64,000 nt of DNA. Origin: M3007 sp964484205. Its GTDB lineage: Bacteria; Bacteroidota; Bacteroidia; Chitinophagales; Saprospiraceae. Shown in pieces: positions 1 through 7,449 of this stretch. Numbering within the stretch: the first letter of the stretch is position 1; each line of letters starts with the position of its first letter. The notes under the pieces were generated by a model that was not told where the DNA came from, searched no databases, and saw nothing but the letters and a program-made list of their open reading frames with translations. The translations under genes and the position numbers were made by a program. The stretch spans positions 1 through 64,000 of the forward strand of contig CAZAEZ010000022.1 of assembly GCA_964484205.1 (NCBI GenBank), given 5' to 3'.

Positions 1-386
1 TTGTGAGAAATATTAGCAGGTTTTAATGCTATTGACGCATTTTCAGGCAGACATTTGTATTCAGCATAGGCACCAAGTCGCATATCTGTATGACCAAAGA
101 CAAAGTCACCCACTTTGAACTGTTTTACATTTTCACCGACACTTTCAATTTCGCCTGAAAAAACACTTCCAAGAATATTGATTTGGGGTCTTATCAGGCC
201 GAAAAAAAATCTGACCGCAAATGGGTCGGCTTTGCGTAATCGCCAATCACCAGAATTAACTGCAGTGGCTTTAATTCTTAGCAAAACCTCATTTTTGTTT
301 GGTACTGGCTTTTCTACCTCTTTGACCTGGAGAACCTCTGGTTGACCGTATTGTGTGTACACTGCGGCTTTCATTTTTATTTTCAT
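1..386 (-). CDS. NAD(P)-dependent alcohol dehydrogenase / quinone oxidoreductase family, N-terminal part (cut by window start)
   Basis: The minus strand reads MKAAVYTQYGQPEVLQVKEV, then a GroES-like fold with AVNSGDWRLRK, ILGSVFSGEIESVG and FKVGDFVFGHT. This is the N-terminal catalytic domain of the zinc-type or quinone oxidoreductase branch of medium-chain dehydrogenases. The Rossmann domain lies beyond base 1. Two in-frame ATGs exist, at 386 and 374. The second gives the usual MKAAVY start of the family, so the true start may be 374. Members reduce quinones or enals with NAD(P)H; the substrate cannot be read from this part. A C-terminal fossil of the same superfamily lies at about 20.15-20.25 kb. 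Confidence 0.88.
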   Translation of the reverse strand, partial: MKIKMKAAVYTQYGQPEVLQVKEVEKPVPNKNEVLLRIKATAVNSGDWRLRKADPFAVRFFFGLIRPQINILGSVFSGEIESVGENVKQFKVGDFVFGHTDMRLGAYAEYKCLPENASIALKPANISH

Positions 387-453
387 TAATTATATCAAAG
401 GATAAAAGTGGTGCACTACTGAAAGTTCTGCAAAAATTCTATTCCTGCCCTTT

Positions 454-846
454 TCATTCATTACGGCTCTTTTGATATTTAAGCATCAAAAGATGGAAGC
501 CTATAATGAAGTCGTAGGTTGAACAAAAAAAATCGTAGTGTGGCGGAATTAAATCTGAATTTCCAATGTGGTTATACATTAAGTCCCAGAGCCCGTGCAT
601 AAAATACCCTGCTATCAAAAAGAGCGAATTCTTTTTAATGCCGAAGTAGGCGAGCAGTAAAAAGAATATTGCCTGCAGGATATTTATAATTACAGTTGTA
701 ATATCCGTCCATGTAAATCCAACATACAGAAAACCAATGGCTGATAAAATTAGTCCATAGAAAACGTTCCTGTCCAATCGTTTAAACACAGTAACAATTA
801 ATATGGTAAACAATGCTGCTGATACTCCGATAAGGGTTGCGGTCAT
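454..846 (-). CDS. Small integral membrane protein, DUF6010-like
   Basis: 130 residues with four hydrophobic segments (about residues 3-20, 28-46, 52-68 and 71-86) and a conserved-looking C-terminal loop with GYFMHGLWDLMYNH and PPHYDFFCSTYDFIIGF. The HGLWD...C..YD pattern resembles DUF6010 membrane proteins, which I recognise only from memory. Function is unknown. It is transcribed in the same direction as the oxidoreductase and the copper-type genes around it, but 60 bp or more separate it from each neighbour, so operon membership is unclear. Confidence 0.75.
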   Translation of the reverse strand: MTATLIGVSAALFTILIVTVFKRLDRNVFYGLILSAIGFLYVGFTWTDITTVIINILQAIFFLLLAYFGIKKNSLFLIAGYFMHGLWDLMYNHIGNSDLIPPHYDFFCSTYDFIIGFHLLMLKYQKSRNE

Positions 847-903
847 AATATCTATTTGGTTTTACTTATTTGTTTTTGCTTTTTTTTCAGTTGACTTTAC
901 CAC

Positions 904-1097
904 TCAATGATGATGCATCGGTGCAGGGTTCATTCCTTCATTTGGTTTATTGCCATCAATTACTTGGAAGTGCGCCATCATTCCCGCCGCATGGTGTTCC
1001 AGTATATGACAATGGTACATCCATGTGCCGGGGCGGTTGTCGGGCATCCAGGCGATTTTTACCTTACTTCTCGGGGTCAGGTTGATGGTATTGTTTA
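904..1097 (-). pseudogene. 3' fossil of a multicopper oxidase (type 1 copper site)
   Basis: Reading the minus strand from about 1094 gives NTINLTPRSKVKIAW, then MPDNRPGTWMYHCHILEHH and AAGMMAHFQVIDG, ending MHHH and TGA at 904-906. HCHxxxHxxxGM is the type 1/type 3 copper-binding signature at the C-terminus of laccase/CopA-type multicopper oxidases. Nothing of the rest of the enzyme (normally 450 or more residues) precedes it: the frame runs straight back into a terminator hairpin and the stop codon of the Cys-rich gene. There is no start codon before the homologous part. I infer a deletion that left only about 60 codons. It supports a copper-related past for this locus. Confidence 0.8.
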
Positions 1098-1132
1098 AAA
1101 TAAAAGCCGCCCCAAAAGGAGCGACTTTTATT
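1097..1132 (-). terminator. Rho-independent terminator of the Cys-rich gene
   Basis: ATAAAAGCCGC (1100-1110) and GCGACTTTTAT (1121-1131) form an 11-bp stem with one mismatch. On the minus strand the stem is followed by a T-rich run. It begins 3 bp after the stop codon of the Cys-rich gene and sits at the break point of the oxidase fossil. Confidence 0.65.
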
Positions 1133-1134
1133 AA

Positions 1135-1311
1135 TCATAAACCACAATAACTTTTACAGTTGCACGAATCCCCGCAAGTGCACCGGAGGGAGTTTGAAGT
1201 ACCGCAGGTACATATTTCGCAAGTGCAAATTTCGCAAGTGCAGTTTGTCTGTCCGCAGGTGGAGTCGCTGTCGTGTTGAGCGCTTTGGCTCATTGCTGAT
1301 GAGTTTTTCAT
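1135..1311 (-). CDS. Metallothionein-like Cys-rich small protein (58 aa, 12 Cys)
   Basis: ATG at 1311, TGA at 1135-1137, 58 codons. After a Ser/Gln-rich N-terminus (MKNSSAMSQSAQHDSDS) come twelve cysteines in 38 residues, arranged as C-x4-CTCEICTCEICTCGT then CTCGDSCNCKSYC; the CxC and CxxC spacing is that of metal-thiolate clusters. There are no aromatic residues except one Tyr near the end. Bacterial metallothioneins bind Cu(I), Zn(II) or Cd(II). Copper is suggested here by the adjacent multicopper oxidase fossil and the CxxC-domain AraC regulator upstream. The gene has its own -7 element (1340-1347), upstream direct repeats (1370-1405) and a terminator (1097-1132), so it is a complete single-gene unit. 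It shows no clear match to a named family that I can recall; metal and function are inferred. Confidence 0.82.
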   Translation of the reverse strand: MKNSSAMSQSAQHDSDSTCGQTNCTCEICTCEICTCGTSNSLRCTCGDSCNCKSYCGL

Positions 1312-1339
1312 TTTTATTTATTTTTTAAGTTTGATAGGA

Positions 1340-1347
1340 CAAAGGTA
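1340..1347 (-). promoter_or_regulatory. Bacteroidota -7 element (TACCTTTG) of the Cys-rich gene
   Basis: TACCTTTG on the minus strand fits the Bacteroidota consensus TAnnTTTG and lies 29-36 nt upstream of the ATG. No convincing -33 TTTG is seen at the expected distance; direct repeats occupy that zone instead, which fits an activator-dependent promoter. Confidence 0.55.
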
Positions 1348-1369
1348 TTTCCTCCACCCGGGGTAGGTG

Positions 1370-1405
1370 TTATATTACTTTGGGTAAGCATTACATAACT
1401 TTGGG
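1370..1405. promoter_or_regulatory. Two 15-bp direct repeats at 21-bp spacing, probable AraC-type operator
   Basis: TTATATTACTTTGGG (1370-1384) and TTACATAACTTTGGG (1391-1405) match at 13 of 15 positions and begin 21 bp apart, two helical turns. AraC-family activators typically bind such direct half-sites next to the promoter. They lie between the AraC-type gene (ends 1448) and the -7 element of the Cys-rich gene, with the near edge 23 bp from that element. Confidence 0.6.
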
Positions 1406-1447
1406 ATTAAGGCATGTTAGGCCCGGCAAGAAATTCCACAGCACCTC

Positions 1448-2023
1448 TTAAACCTTATCGAGTGCTTTGCGCTTGGCAGTTCCTATTTCCTTGAAGTAAG
1501 ATGGGGTGAGGCCCGTTGTTTTTTTGAATTGTGCGGAAAGATGTGCTGTGCTGCTATAGCCCAGTTCAAAAGCAATTTCGGAAAGGGTCATTTGCCGGTA
1601 AATGAGCAACTCTTTTGCTTTCTCAATCCGTTGCTCAATAAAAAAGTTTTCTACTGTTCTTCCCTCTACTGCAGAGAATAGACTGCTGAGGTGGGTGTAT
1701 TCGTAATTCAGCTTTTCTGATAGAAATTTGGAAAGGTTGAGTTTGATTTGCTTTTTATCGCCCTCGTTTCGTGCCTGCTGAATTACGAACATCTTTATTT
1801 TTTCAATCAGCCCGCTCATGTGATTGTCAATCAATTCAAACCCGACCTTTTTAAGGTTTTCTGAAAGTGTTTCTTTTCCTTCCACACTTAATTCATGCGT
1901 CAAATGGATCTCACCAAAAAGCACTTTTTGGAAAGGGATGCCTGCCTTGGTTAAAATATCTTCGACAGTAAGCACGCAGCGATGACAAACCATATTTTTT
2001 ACAAGTACTACCTGTGGTTGCAT
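1448..2023 (-). CDS. AraC-family regulator with N-terminal CxxC (HMA-like) domain
   Basis: 191 residues. The N-terminus (about 1-70) reads VVLVKNMVCHRCVLTVEDIL, a heavy-metal-associated-like fold with a CHRC pair at residues 13-16. A linker helix follows, then a C-terminal AraC DNA-binding domain with two HTH motifs (MTLSEIAFELGYSSTAHLSA and FKKTTGLTPSYFK). Proteins of this shape are common in Bacteroidota beside metal efflux genes; metal sensing through the CxxC pair is inferred. Its downstream neighbour is the Cys-rich gene, with 21-bp spaced direct repeats between them, so that gene is the likely target. The protein is full length for the family. Confidence 0.88.
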   Translation of the reverse strand: MQPQVVLVKNMVCHRCVLTVEDILTKAGIPFQKVLFGEIHLTHELSVEGKETLSENLKKVGFELIDNHMSGLIEKIKMFVIQQARNEGDKKQIKLNLSKFLSEKLNYEYTHLSSLFSAVEGRTVENFFIEQRIEKAKELLIYRQMTLSEIAFELGYSSTAHLSAQFKKTTGLTPSYFKEIGTAKRKALDKV

Positions 2024-2342
2024 TGAAAAAGAAGGGTATTGAAAAAGAAAGTTCGGCCGGTGAAATCCGCAATACAGGTATGCTTTGTCAAACTTATTAC
2101 TGCCATGATATTGCCCGTCAAAATTTGAAATTTTTGTCCGGATTTCCTAATTGTTCAACCGGCTTTTTGTTTTATCCCGGCCTCAAGGTAAGTCCGACTA
2201 AATTCGGGTTAAATAACGTTACTGCAAACCGACCTGAATGATCAAGTTCGATTCCAAAACGCGCACGGGCTACGGTATCCGGGTTGTGCGCACCACCAAA
2301 TTTGGAAACGCCGTGGATTTCGTGGGTTTGGCAGGGTAAGGA
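2024..2342. other. Noncoding stretch with a possible short gene remnant
   Basis: No convincing complete gene. On the plus strand 2239-2340 encodes MIKFDSKTRTGYGIRVVRTT and about 13 more residues before a stop. This vaguely resembles the C-terminal tail of formylglycine-enzyme-like (SUMF1) proteins ('GFRVVR'), but it is too short to assign. A short inverted repeat (CAGGGT...ACCCTG) near 2333-2353 may end transcription of the DUF4256 gene. Confidence 0.3.
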
Positions 2343-2900
2343 TCAGACCCTGAGCGAACCCCTGAACCCTCTGGCCGCGTAGTACGATTCCGCGCCGTTG
2401 TGGTACAAAAAAACGGTGTCGTAGCGGCGATCGCAAAACACAGCGCCGCCGAGTTTCCGGATATCAGGCGGTGTTTTTACCCAGCTCGATGTTTTTGTGT
2501 CGAAGGTTCCGAGTTGCTGCAACGCCCGGTATTGGTCTTCCGTCAAAATTTCAATGCCCATCGCAGCTGCCATCTCCAGAGCGCTGTCTTCCGGTTTGTG
2601 TTCCTTCCTTGCGTCCAGGGCTTCCCGGTCGTAACACACACTTCTTCGGCCTTTTGGGCTTTCCGGTGCGCAATCATAGAAAATGTATTCGTTCGTTTTT
2701 TTATCATAGCCGACCACGTCGGGCTCGCCGCCGGTTTCTTCCATTATTTGGAGCGACCACAGTTTTTCGGGATGCGCTTCCAGCTTTTCCTGGATTTCGG
2801 CCCAGTTCAGGCCTTTGTGGCGGTGCATGTTTTGCTCAAAACGGGTTTTTAGGATGTTGATTAATGCTTCCCGTAGTTCCGGTGCCAGTTCCTTGCTCAT
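2343..2900 (-). CDS. DUF4256 domain-containing protein
   Basis: 185 residues, close to the usual DUF4256 length. The diagnostic core is present: GGEPDVVGYDKKTNEYIFYD, then CAPESPKGRRSVCYDREAL and, near the end, LGGAVFCDRRYDTVFLYHNG. There is no signal peptide or membrane segment, so it should be cytosolic. The family is widespread in soil and aquatic bacteria but has no established function. It stands alone between noncoding spacers. Confidence 0.9.
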   Translation of the reverse strand: MSKELAPELREALINILKTRFEQNMHRHKGLNWAEIQEKLEAHPEKLWSLQIMEETGGEPDVVGYDKKTNEYIFYDCAPESPKGRRSVCYDREALDARKEHKPEDSALEMAAAMGIEILTEDQYRALQQLGTFDTKTSSWVKTPPDIRKLGGAVFCDRRYDTVFLYHNGAESYYAARGFRGSLRV

Positions 2901-2997
2901 TAGCTGTTATTTTGAATACTTCTGAAATTTGATAGATGTTCCATTTTGGGAATATTACCTTACCTATTCCTTTTCGGCTAAAGCACGAATATACGTA

Positions 2998-3028
2998 GTG
3001 AGGCGGTGACTTCAAGTCACCGCCTCAC
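2998..3028. repeat. Perfect palindrome, 15-bp arms with 1-nt centre
   Basis: GTGAGGCGGTGACTT, a single C, then AAGTCACCGCCTCAC. It shares the GTGACT..AGTCAC core with the palindromes at 14555, 46129 and 48909, but lacks their GAAAGTGG-type borders. It lies between divergently transcribed genes, so it is unlikely to be a simple terminator. Confidence 0.75.
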
Positions 3029-3131
3029 TCGGTGTGCCCCCCTCACTTGGCGCCTGAGATTTCGATCCTGAAATCACGCGCCCGGAATTGCCGGTTTTAC
3101 ACCTGCACGTCCTTTCTTTGCAGTATTCAGC

Positions 3132-5102
3132 ATGTTCACCAAACCCTGTTCTGACATGAAATCCGGCTATTTTATACCCAGCGTTTCAGTCCTGGTGCTT
3201 CAACTATGGCTGTTTTCCGGGAGCCTTTTTGCACAAACAAATCTGGACAGCATCGCCCGGGTGATCGAATCGGTGGAAGGCCCGGAAAAAGCCGCCAACT
3301 ATGCCCTGCTGAGTTGGGAATACCGGTTCACCGACAAAGAAAAAGCGCTGGAAGCGGGCGAAGCCGGCCTTGCTTATGCCCGCAAGACCAGGGATACCAG
3401 CGGTATTGCCGGGAACCTGAACAGCATTGCCGAGACCTATCTGAATTTTGGCGATATGGACATGGCGGAGAAAATTACCCGCGAAGAGTTGCCGTTTGCT
3501 GAAGCCATTTTGCCCGAATCCAAATATTACCTGGGCGCCCTGACCCGCCTGGGTACGATCAACTACCGTCGGGGCAAGTTTGATGCTGCCCTGCATTACC
3601 AGCTCCTGGTCCAGCGGGAAGCCGAAAAAGGGGAAGACCCCCAGGTCGTCGGCGTTTCCGCCATCAACCTGGGCCTGACATACATGGACCTGAAAAATCA
3701 TGCCGAGGCCCTGCGCTACTTCAACATTTCCCTGGAATCTTTTAAAAAATTGGGGTTCAAAGCGGGCATGGGCGCCTGCTACGTGAATATAGCGGAAACC
3801 CTGCGTAATCAAAAAAAATACCGCGAAGGGCTGGCCGCCGCCGACGAGGGCGAAAAAATCCTGCTGGAGTCGGGCAACAAACTCCATCTGGGCTACATCT
3901 ACTCCATAAAAGCCGATATTCAGCGCAGCCTGGGCAACAAAGCCGCTTTCGTGGAATATGCCCGCAAGTGCTACGACATCGCCGTGGAACTGAAGGATGA
4001 ACTCACGATCGCACAGGGGCTGGAAAAACTGGGCCGCGCCTACCTGGAATCCGGCAATATGGAGCAGGCTCGCCAATTGTTCGAGGAATCCCTGGACATG
4101 GCCAAAAAGATCAATTTCCCGACGGTTATCCTCAGCAACTATGCGCATTTGCGCGACTGGCATTTGTTGCAAAAAAACTTTGTGCAGGCCAATGCCTACG
4201 ATGAGCTGTTCCAGGCCGGCCGCGACTCGGTGTTCAATACACAAATGGCCGAAAAGGTGGCCGACGCGCAAACCAAATTTGAAACCGAAAAAAAAGAAGC
4301 CGAAATCCAGCGCCAGCGCGCCGAGTTGCTCAACCAGCGGCTGTACATTTTGGGACTGTTGGCCGGGTTGGTCCTCTTCGTTCTGGCGGCCTATTTTTTC
4401 TATAACCGCTACCGCGCCCGCAAAAAAGCCGAACTCGATGCCGCCATCATCCGTGAACAGCAGCTCGGGTTGAATGCCGTGATCGAGGCGCAGGAAGGCG
4501 AGCGCAAACGCATTGCCAAAGACCTGCACGACGGCATTGCGCAGGAGCTGGTCGCGCTTAAACTCGGGTTCAACCTGCTCCAGCATAAATTGCGCCGGAT
4601 AGCGCCGGACGAAGCAAACGGGCTGGATGGTTTGCTCGAACAACTCGACAACTCCTGCCAGGAAGTACGCAGCATCGCCCATACCATGGTGCCGCCGACC
4701 CTCGAACAGCACGGACTGGTGCTCAGCCTGGAATTGCTGCTGAACAATGTGGCCAAACCCGCAGGCCTGAACTTTCAGATCGAAGAAAGCGACTGGCCGG
4801 CAGCCCTCGATGAAAAAAAACAAACCGGGCTCTACCGGATTGCCCAGGAACTGCTCAACAACATCATCAAACACGCCCGGGCCGGCAATGTGTGGGTTCG
4901 GTTGGCACAGTCGGAACAGGAACTGAGCCTGGAGCTGTCGGACGACGGTATCGGCTTTGATTTTGAACAGGCGCGCCAGAAAGGCACCATGGGCATCCTG
5001 AACATCCTGAGCAGGGTTAATATGCTGGGCGGCAATTTTATCACCGGAAAAAATGAATCCGGAAGCGGCATGTACGCCCGGGTCAGCATCCCCAAACCGT
5101 AG
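3132..5102 (+). CDS. TPR-containing sensor histidine kinase (HisKA_3/NarL type)
   Basis: 656 residues. A signal peptide ends near ...GSLFAQ (an alternative start ATG at 3156 gives a cleaner leader). It is followed by a periplasmic array of TPR repeats (about residues 70-350), a coiled linker (KFETEKKEAEIQRQRAELL), one membrane helix (ILGLLAGLVLFVLAAYFF), then a HisKA_3 dimerisation domain with the phospho-acceptor His466 in ERKRIAKDLHDGIAQELVAL. The HATPase domain has an N box (QELLNNIIKHARA) and G boxes (DDGIGFDF, GTMGILNI). It should phosphorylate the response regulator whose ATG lies 4 nt after the stop. TPR sensors of this layout are abundant in Bacteroidota; the signal is unknown. Confidence 0.93.
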   Translation: MFTKPCSDMKSGYFIPSVSVLVLQLWLFSGSLFAQTNLDSIARVIESVEGPEKAANYALLSWEYRFTDKEKALEAGEAGLAYARKTRDTSGIAGNLNSIAETYLNFGDMDMAEKITREELPFAEAILPESKYYLGALTRLGTINYRRGKFDAALHYQLLVQREAEKGEDPQVVGVSAINLGLTYMDLKNHAEALRYFNISLESFKKLGFKAGMGACYVNIAETLRNQKKYREGLAAADEGEKILLESGNKLHLGYIYSIKADIQRSLGNKAAFVEYARKCYDIAVELKDELTIAQGLEKLGRAYLESGNMEQARQLFEESLDMAKKINFPTVILSNYAHLRDWHLLQKNFVQANAYDELFQAGRDSVFNTQMAEKVADAQTKFETEKKEAEIQRQRAELLNQRLYILGLLAGLVLFVLAAYFFYNRYRARKKAELDAAIIREQQLGLNAVIEAQEGERKRIAKDLHDGIAQELVALKLGFNLLQHKLRRIAPDEANGLDGLLEQLDNSCQEVRSIAHTMVPPTLEQHGLVLSLELLLNNVAKPAGLNFQIEESDWPAALDEKKQTGLYRIAQELLNNIIKHARAGNVWVRLAQSEQELSLELSDDGIGFDFEQARQKGTMGILNILSRVNMLGGNFITGKNESGSGMYARVSIPKP

Positions 5103-5106
5103 GCCT

Positions 5107-5733
5107 ATGATCCGCATTGTGCTTGCCGATGATCACCGCCTAGTTCTGGCCGGATTTAAGGCGCTTTTGGCGGAGCTCGATTTCGTCGAGGTGCTGGGGG
5201 AAGCGGCCAACGGAAAGGAGCTGTTGGTTCTGCTTCGCCGCGGCCTCCGCCCCGATGTGGTGCTGGTAGACTATGAAATGCCCCTGATGAACGGCCTTGA
5301 AGCCGCCGCCGCCATCCGGGAGGAGTTTCTCGGCGTCAAGGTCATCATGCTGACCATGATGCAGGACAAATCCCTGATCGAAGCGGCCCTGGCCGGAGGC
5401 ATTCAGGGTTTTTTGTTTAAAAATGCCTCCCTCGATGAACTGGGACTTGCCATAAAAAAAGTTGCCGCCGGCGAGCCCTACTTTTCCGGCGACGTAACAC
5501 TCACCCTGCTGCAACAACAACCGGAACCGCCCGGCACGACCCACGGCTTGTCGGAACGCGAACTGGAAATCCTCAAACTCGTGGCCAAAGGCCATACCAG
5601 TACCGAAATCGGCCGCCTGTTGTTCATCAGCCCACGCACCGTGGATACCCACCGCAACAACATCCTGCAAAAACTGGGCGTGCAGGGGATCGCCGGTTTG
5701 GTTGAATTTGCTGTAAAAAACAAGTTGGTTTAG
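5107..5733 (+). CDS. LuxR/NarL-family response regulator
   Basis: 208 residues from MIRIVLADDHRLVLAGFKAL. The receiver domain has the acidic pair DDH, phospho-acceptor Asp55 in VVLVDYEMPLMNG, and Lys in FLFKNAS. After a short linker follows a GerE/LuxR helix-turn-helix (LSERELEILKLVAKGHTSTE, then FISPRTVDTHRNNILQKLGV). An upstream in-frame ATG at 5053 lies inside the kinase gene and is not a plausible start. It is cognate to the preceding kinase and forms a two-gene operon with it. Target genes are not evident nearby. Confidence 0.94.
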   Translation: MIRIVLADDHRLVLAGFKALLAELDFVEVLGEAANGKELLVLLRRGLRPDVVLVDYEMPLMNGLEAAAAIREEFLGVKVIMLTMMQDKSLIEAALAGGIQGFLFKNASLDELGLAIKKVAAGEPYFSGDVTLTLLQQQPEPPGTTHGLSERELEILKLVAKGHTSTEIGRLLFISPRTVDTHRNNILQKLGVQGIAGLVEFAVKNKLV

Positions 5734-5762
5734 GGGTGGGCTGCGCCCTGATTTTTTGCCGC

Positions 5763-5812
5763 AAAGACGCGAAGGCTCAACGTGTTTTTCTTTGCGCCTT
5801 CGCGTCTTTTTA
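5763..5812 (+). terminator. Hairpin terminator after the kinase/regulator operon
   Basis: AAAGACGCGAAGGC (5763-5776) pairs perfectly with GCCTTCGCGTCTTT (5796-5809), followed by a T run. The 14-bp stem with a 19-nt loop begins 29 nt after the response-regulator stop. Confidence 0.6.
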
Positions 5813-5830
5813 AAAGCGGCGTTGGCGGGC

Positions 5831-5880
5831 TGCCAGTCTAATGTCATCAACGTTTTAGGCGAGCCTCGGTAAACATGACC
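5831..5880. repeat. Diverged copy of an intergenic repeat arm
   Basis: GCCAGTCTAATGTCATCAAC followed by a GGTAAACATGACC tail resembles both arms of the large inverted repeat at 8013-8363 (GCAGTCTAATGTTGTCAACT and, further on, GGTACATGTTTAG). It is probably a degraded single arm. Confidence 0.4.
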
Positions 5881-6035
5881 GGTCGCCACGGCGACCAAGA
5901 TGCCGGCCCGCTGGACCGTTTTTTTACTGTGATTAGCCTGGTATTAAACAATTTTGATGCGTTTGCCCTTTCAGCGCCCCGGTTTTTTCTATTAAGAAAC
6001 GCCTGATAAACAACTTCCCGATTAGAATAAATTCA

Positions 6036-6271
6036 GATTCCTCCCCCGCAGGGCGGGGTCGGAATGACAGGTGCTGCGAACACAAAAGGGAGGGGTGACA
6101 GATATTGGGAAAGAAACATTTCGTACCCCCTTCCATGGAAGCCAAACTGATCGCAAAAAAACCAAGAGTTACGCGTGTGGGGCGCCGCAATACAGCCTTT
6201 GCCAGATTCTACCGCCCCCACGTTTTTCCCAAGACCTTGTCATTCCGACCCCGCCCTGCGGGGAAGGAATC
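6036..6271. repeat. Inverted repeat with GGCGGGGTCGGAATGACA ends
   Basis: Arms 6036-6069 and 6238-6271 are near-perfect reverse complements (GATTCCT.CCCCGCAGGGCGG core then GGTCGGAATGACA). The 168 nt between them have no clear gene. A related element with different sequence (GAGCGTAGCGAG) lies at 57781-57960. The whole 5734-6459 stretch holds no other supported gene. Confidence 0.65.
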
Positions 6272-6459
6272 CGGGTATTATGAATCGTGACGTTATTTTT
6301 AGGCGTTGCCAAGCCGCCATTGCGGTGAAAATCAGTCAAAATACACAGATCTGCGTATTGCAATTGCGCAACCCTACCGAGGTGTTGCGCGGGTTGAAGC
6401 CGGCATCTTTGCCTTGTCAACAGATCACCTTGTTTCTTCAACCTTCAATGCAAAACATT

Positions 6460-7416
6460 ATGAAAAAAGTACTAAAGATCACCGGTGTGCTGATCGGTGT
6501 GCTGGTCTTGCTGGTACTGTGTGTGGCAGCCTGGGCAAATTTCTCTGCACTGCCCACCTACGAGTCCAAATCGATCCCGGTAAGCCTGCCCGCCGACTCC
6601 GCCGCCCTGGCCATGGGCCAAACGATCGTGCAAACCGAGTGCGTAATCTGCCACATGGGCGCCGACGGCAAACTCAGCGGCCGGCAATTCTTTACACCCG
6701 ACAACCCCTTCGGGGAGCTCTGGTCGGCCAACATCACGAACCATCCGGAAAAAGGGCTGGGCCGGTATTCCGACGGCGAGTTGGCGTACCTGTTCCGCAC
6801 CGGGGTGAAAAAGGATGGCGGTTTTGCCCCCTTTATGATGGTACCCAATATGTCGGACGAGCATTTAGGCGCCCTGATCGCCTACCTGCGCTCGGACGCG
6901 CCGCTGATGCAGGCATCCGAAGCTACCCCGCCGGCGCCGAAGTACGGTTTCCTCGCAAAGGCCCTGATGAAATTTGGTGTTTTTGTGCCCAAGTTTCAAG
7001 AGATCAAGCCCATCGAAGCGCCCGAACTCACCGACCAGGTGGCATACGGCAAATACCTGGCTACGGCGGTGTTCAGCTGTTTTGAGTGTCACTCAGAGTC
7101 GTTCGAAACTATCGACGACTATGTTCCGGAAAACTCGCCGGGTTACTTCGGCGGCGGCAACCCTGTCGAGGATGCCTCGTTCAACATCGTGCATTCGGCC
7201 AACATCACCATGAGTAAGGATTTCGGCATCGGAAAATGGCAGGAAGCGGATTTTATCCATGCCGTGCAAACCGGCCAGCGGCCCGACGGACGCGTCCTAA
7301 ACGCCGTGATGCCCCGCTACGCCACACTTTCCGAACCGGAGATCGCCGCCATTTGGGCATACCTGCAAACGGTTCCGGTGCTGGAAAACGATGTTCGAAA
7401 ACTTGCTAAACCATAA
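6460..7416 (+). CDS. Dihaem c-type cytochrome
   Basis: 318 residues from MKKVLKITGVLIGVLVLLVL, which is an N-terminal membrane anchor or uncleaved signal. ATG 6448, four codons upstream, is an alternative; the longer open frame back to 6175 runs through a repeat and is rejected. Two haem-binding CXXCH motifs are present: CVICH at Cys61 and CFECH at Cys207, each in a cytochrome c domain (the second followed by IDDYVPENSPGYFGGGNP and, near the end, ALSEPEIAAIWAYLQT-like helices). It should sit on the periplasmic side of the inner membrane and carry electrons. Spacing to the next gene is 33 nt, so co-transcription is likely. Redox partner unknown. Confidence 0.9.
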   Translation: MKKVLKITGVLIGVLVLLVLCVAAWANFSALPTYESKSIPVSLPADSAALAMGQTIVQTECVICHMGADGKLSGRQFFTPDNPFGELWSANITNHPEKGLGRYSDGELAYLFRTGVKKDGGFAPFMMVPNMSDEHLGALIAYLRSDAPLMQASEATPPAPKYGFLAKALMKFGVFVPKFQEIKPIEAPELTDQVAYGKYLATAVFSCFECHSESFETIDDYVPENSPGYFGGGNPVEDASFNIVHSANITMSKDFGIGKWQEADFIHAVQTGQRPDGRVLNAVMPRYATLSEPEIAAIWAYLQTVPVLENDVRKLAKP

Positions 7417-7449
7417 TTTCTTTTATTAAACACACAATCTGTTACCATT

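Noticed and set aside
2239..2340. Short plus-strand ORF with GIRVVRTTKFG
   Set aside because: A resemblance to SUMF1 tails is too short and lacks the catalytic region; mentioned only as a possible remnant.
3204..5117. 637-codon open frame antisense to the histidine kinase
   Set aside because: It is a shadow of a GC-rich gene; the sense frame has clear TPR, HisKA_3 and ATPase motifs, and the antisense product is low-complexity and matches nothing.
6175..6459. Upstream extension of the cytochrome gene
   Set aside because: It runs through an inverted repeat and non-homologous sequence; MKKVLKITG at 6460 gives a proper membrane leader.
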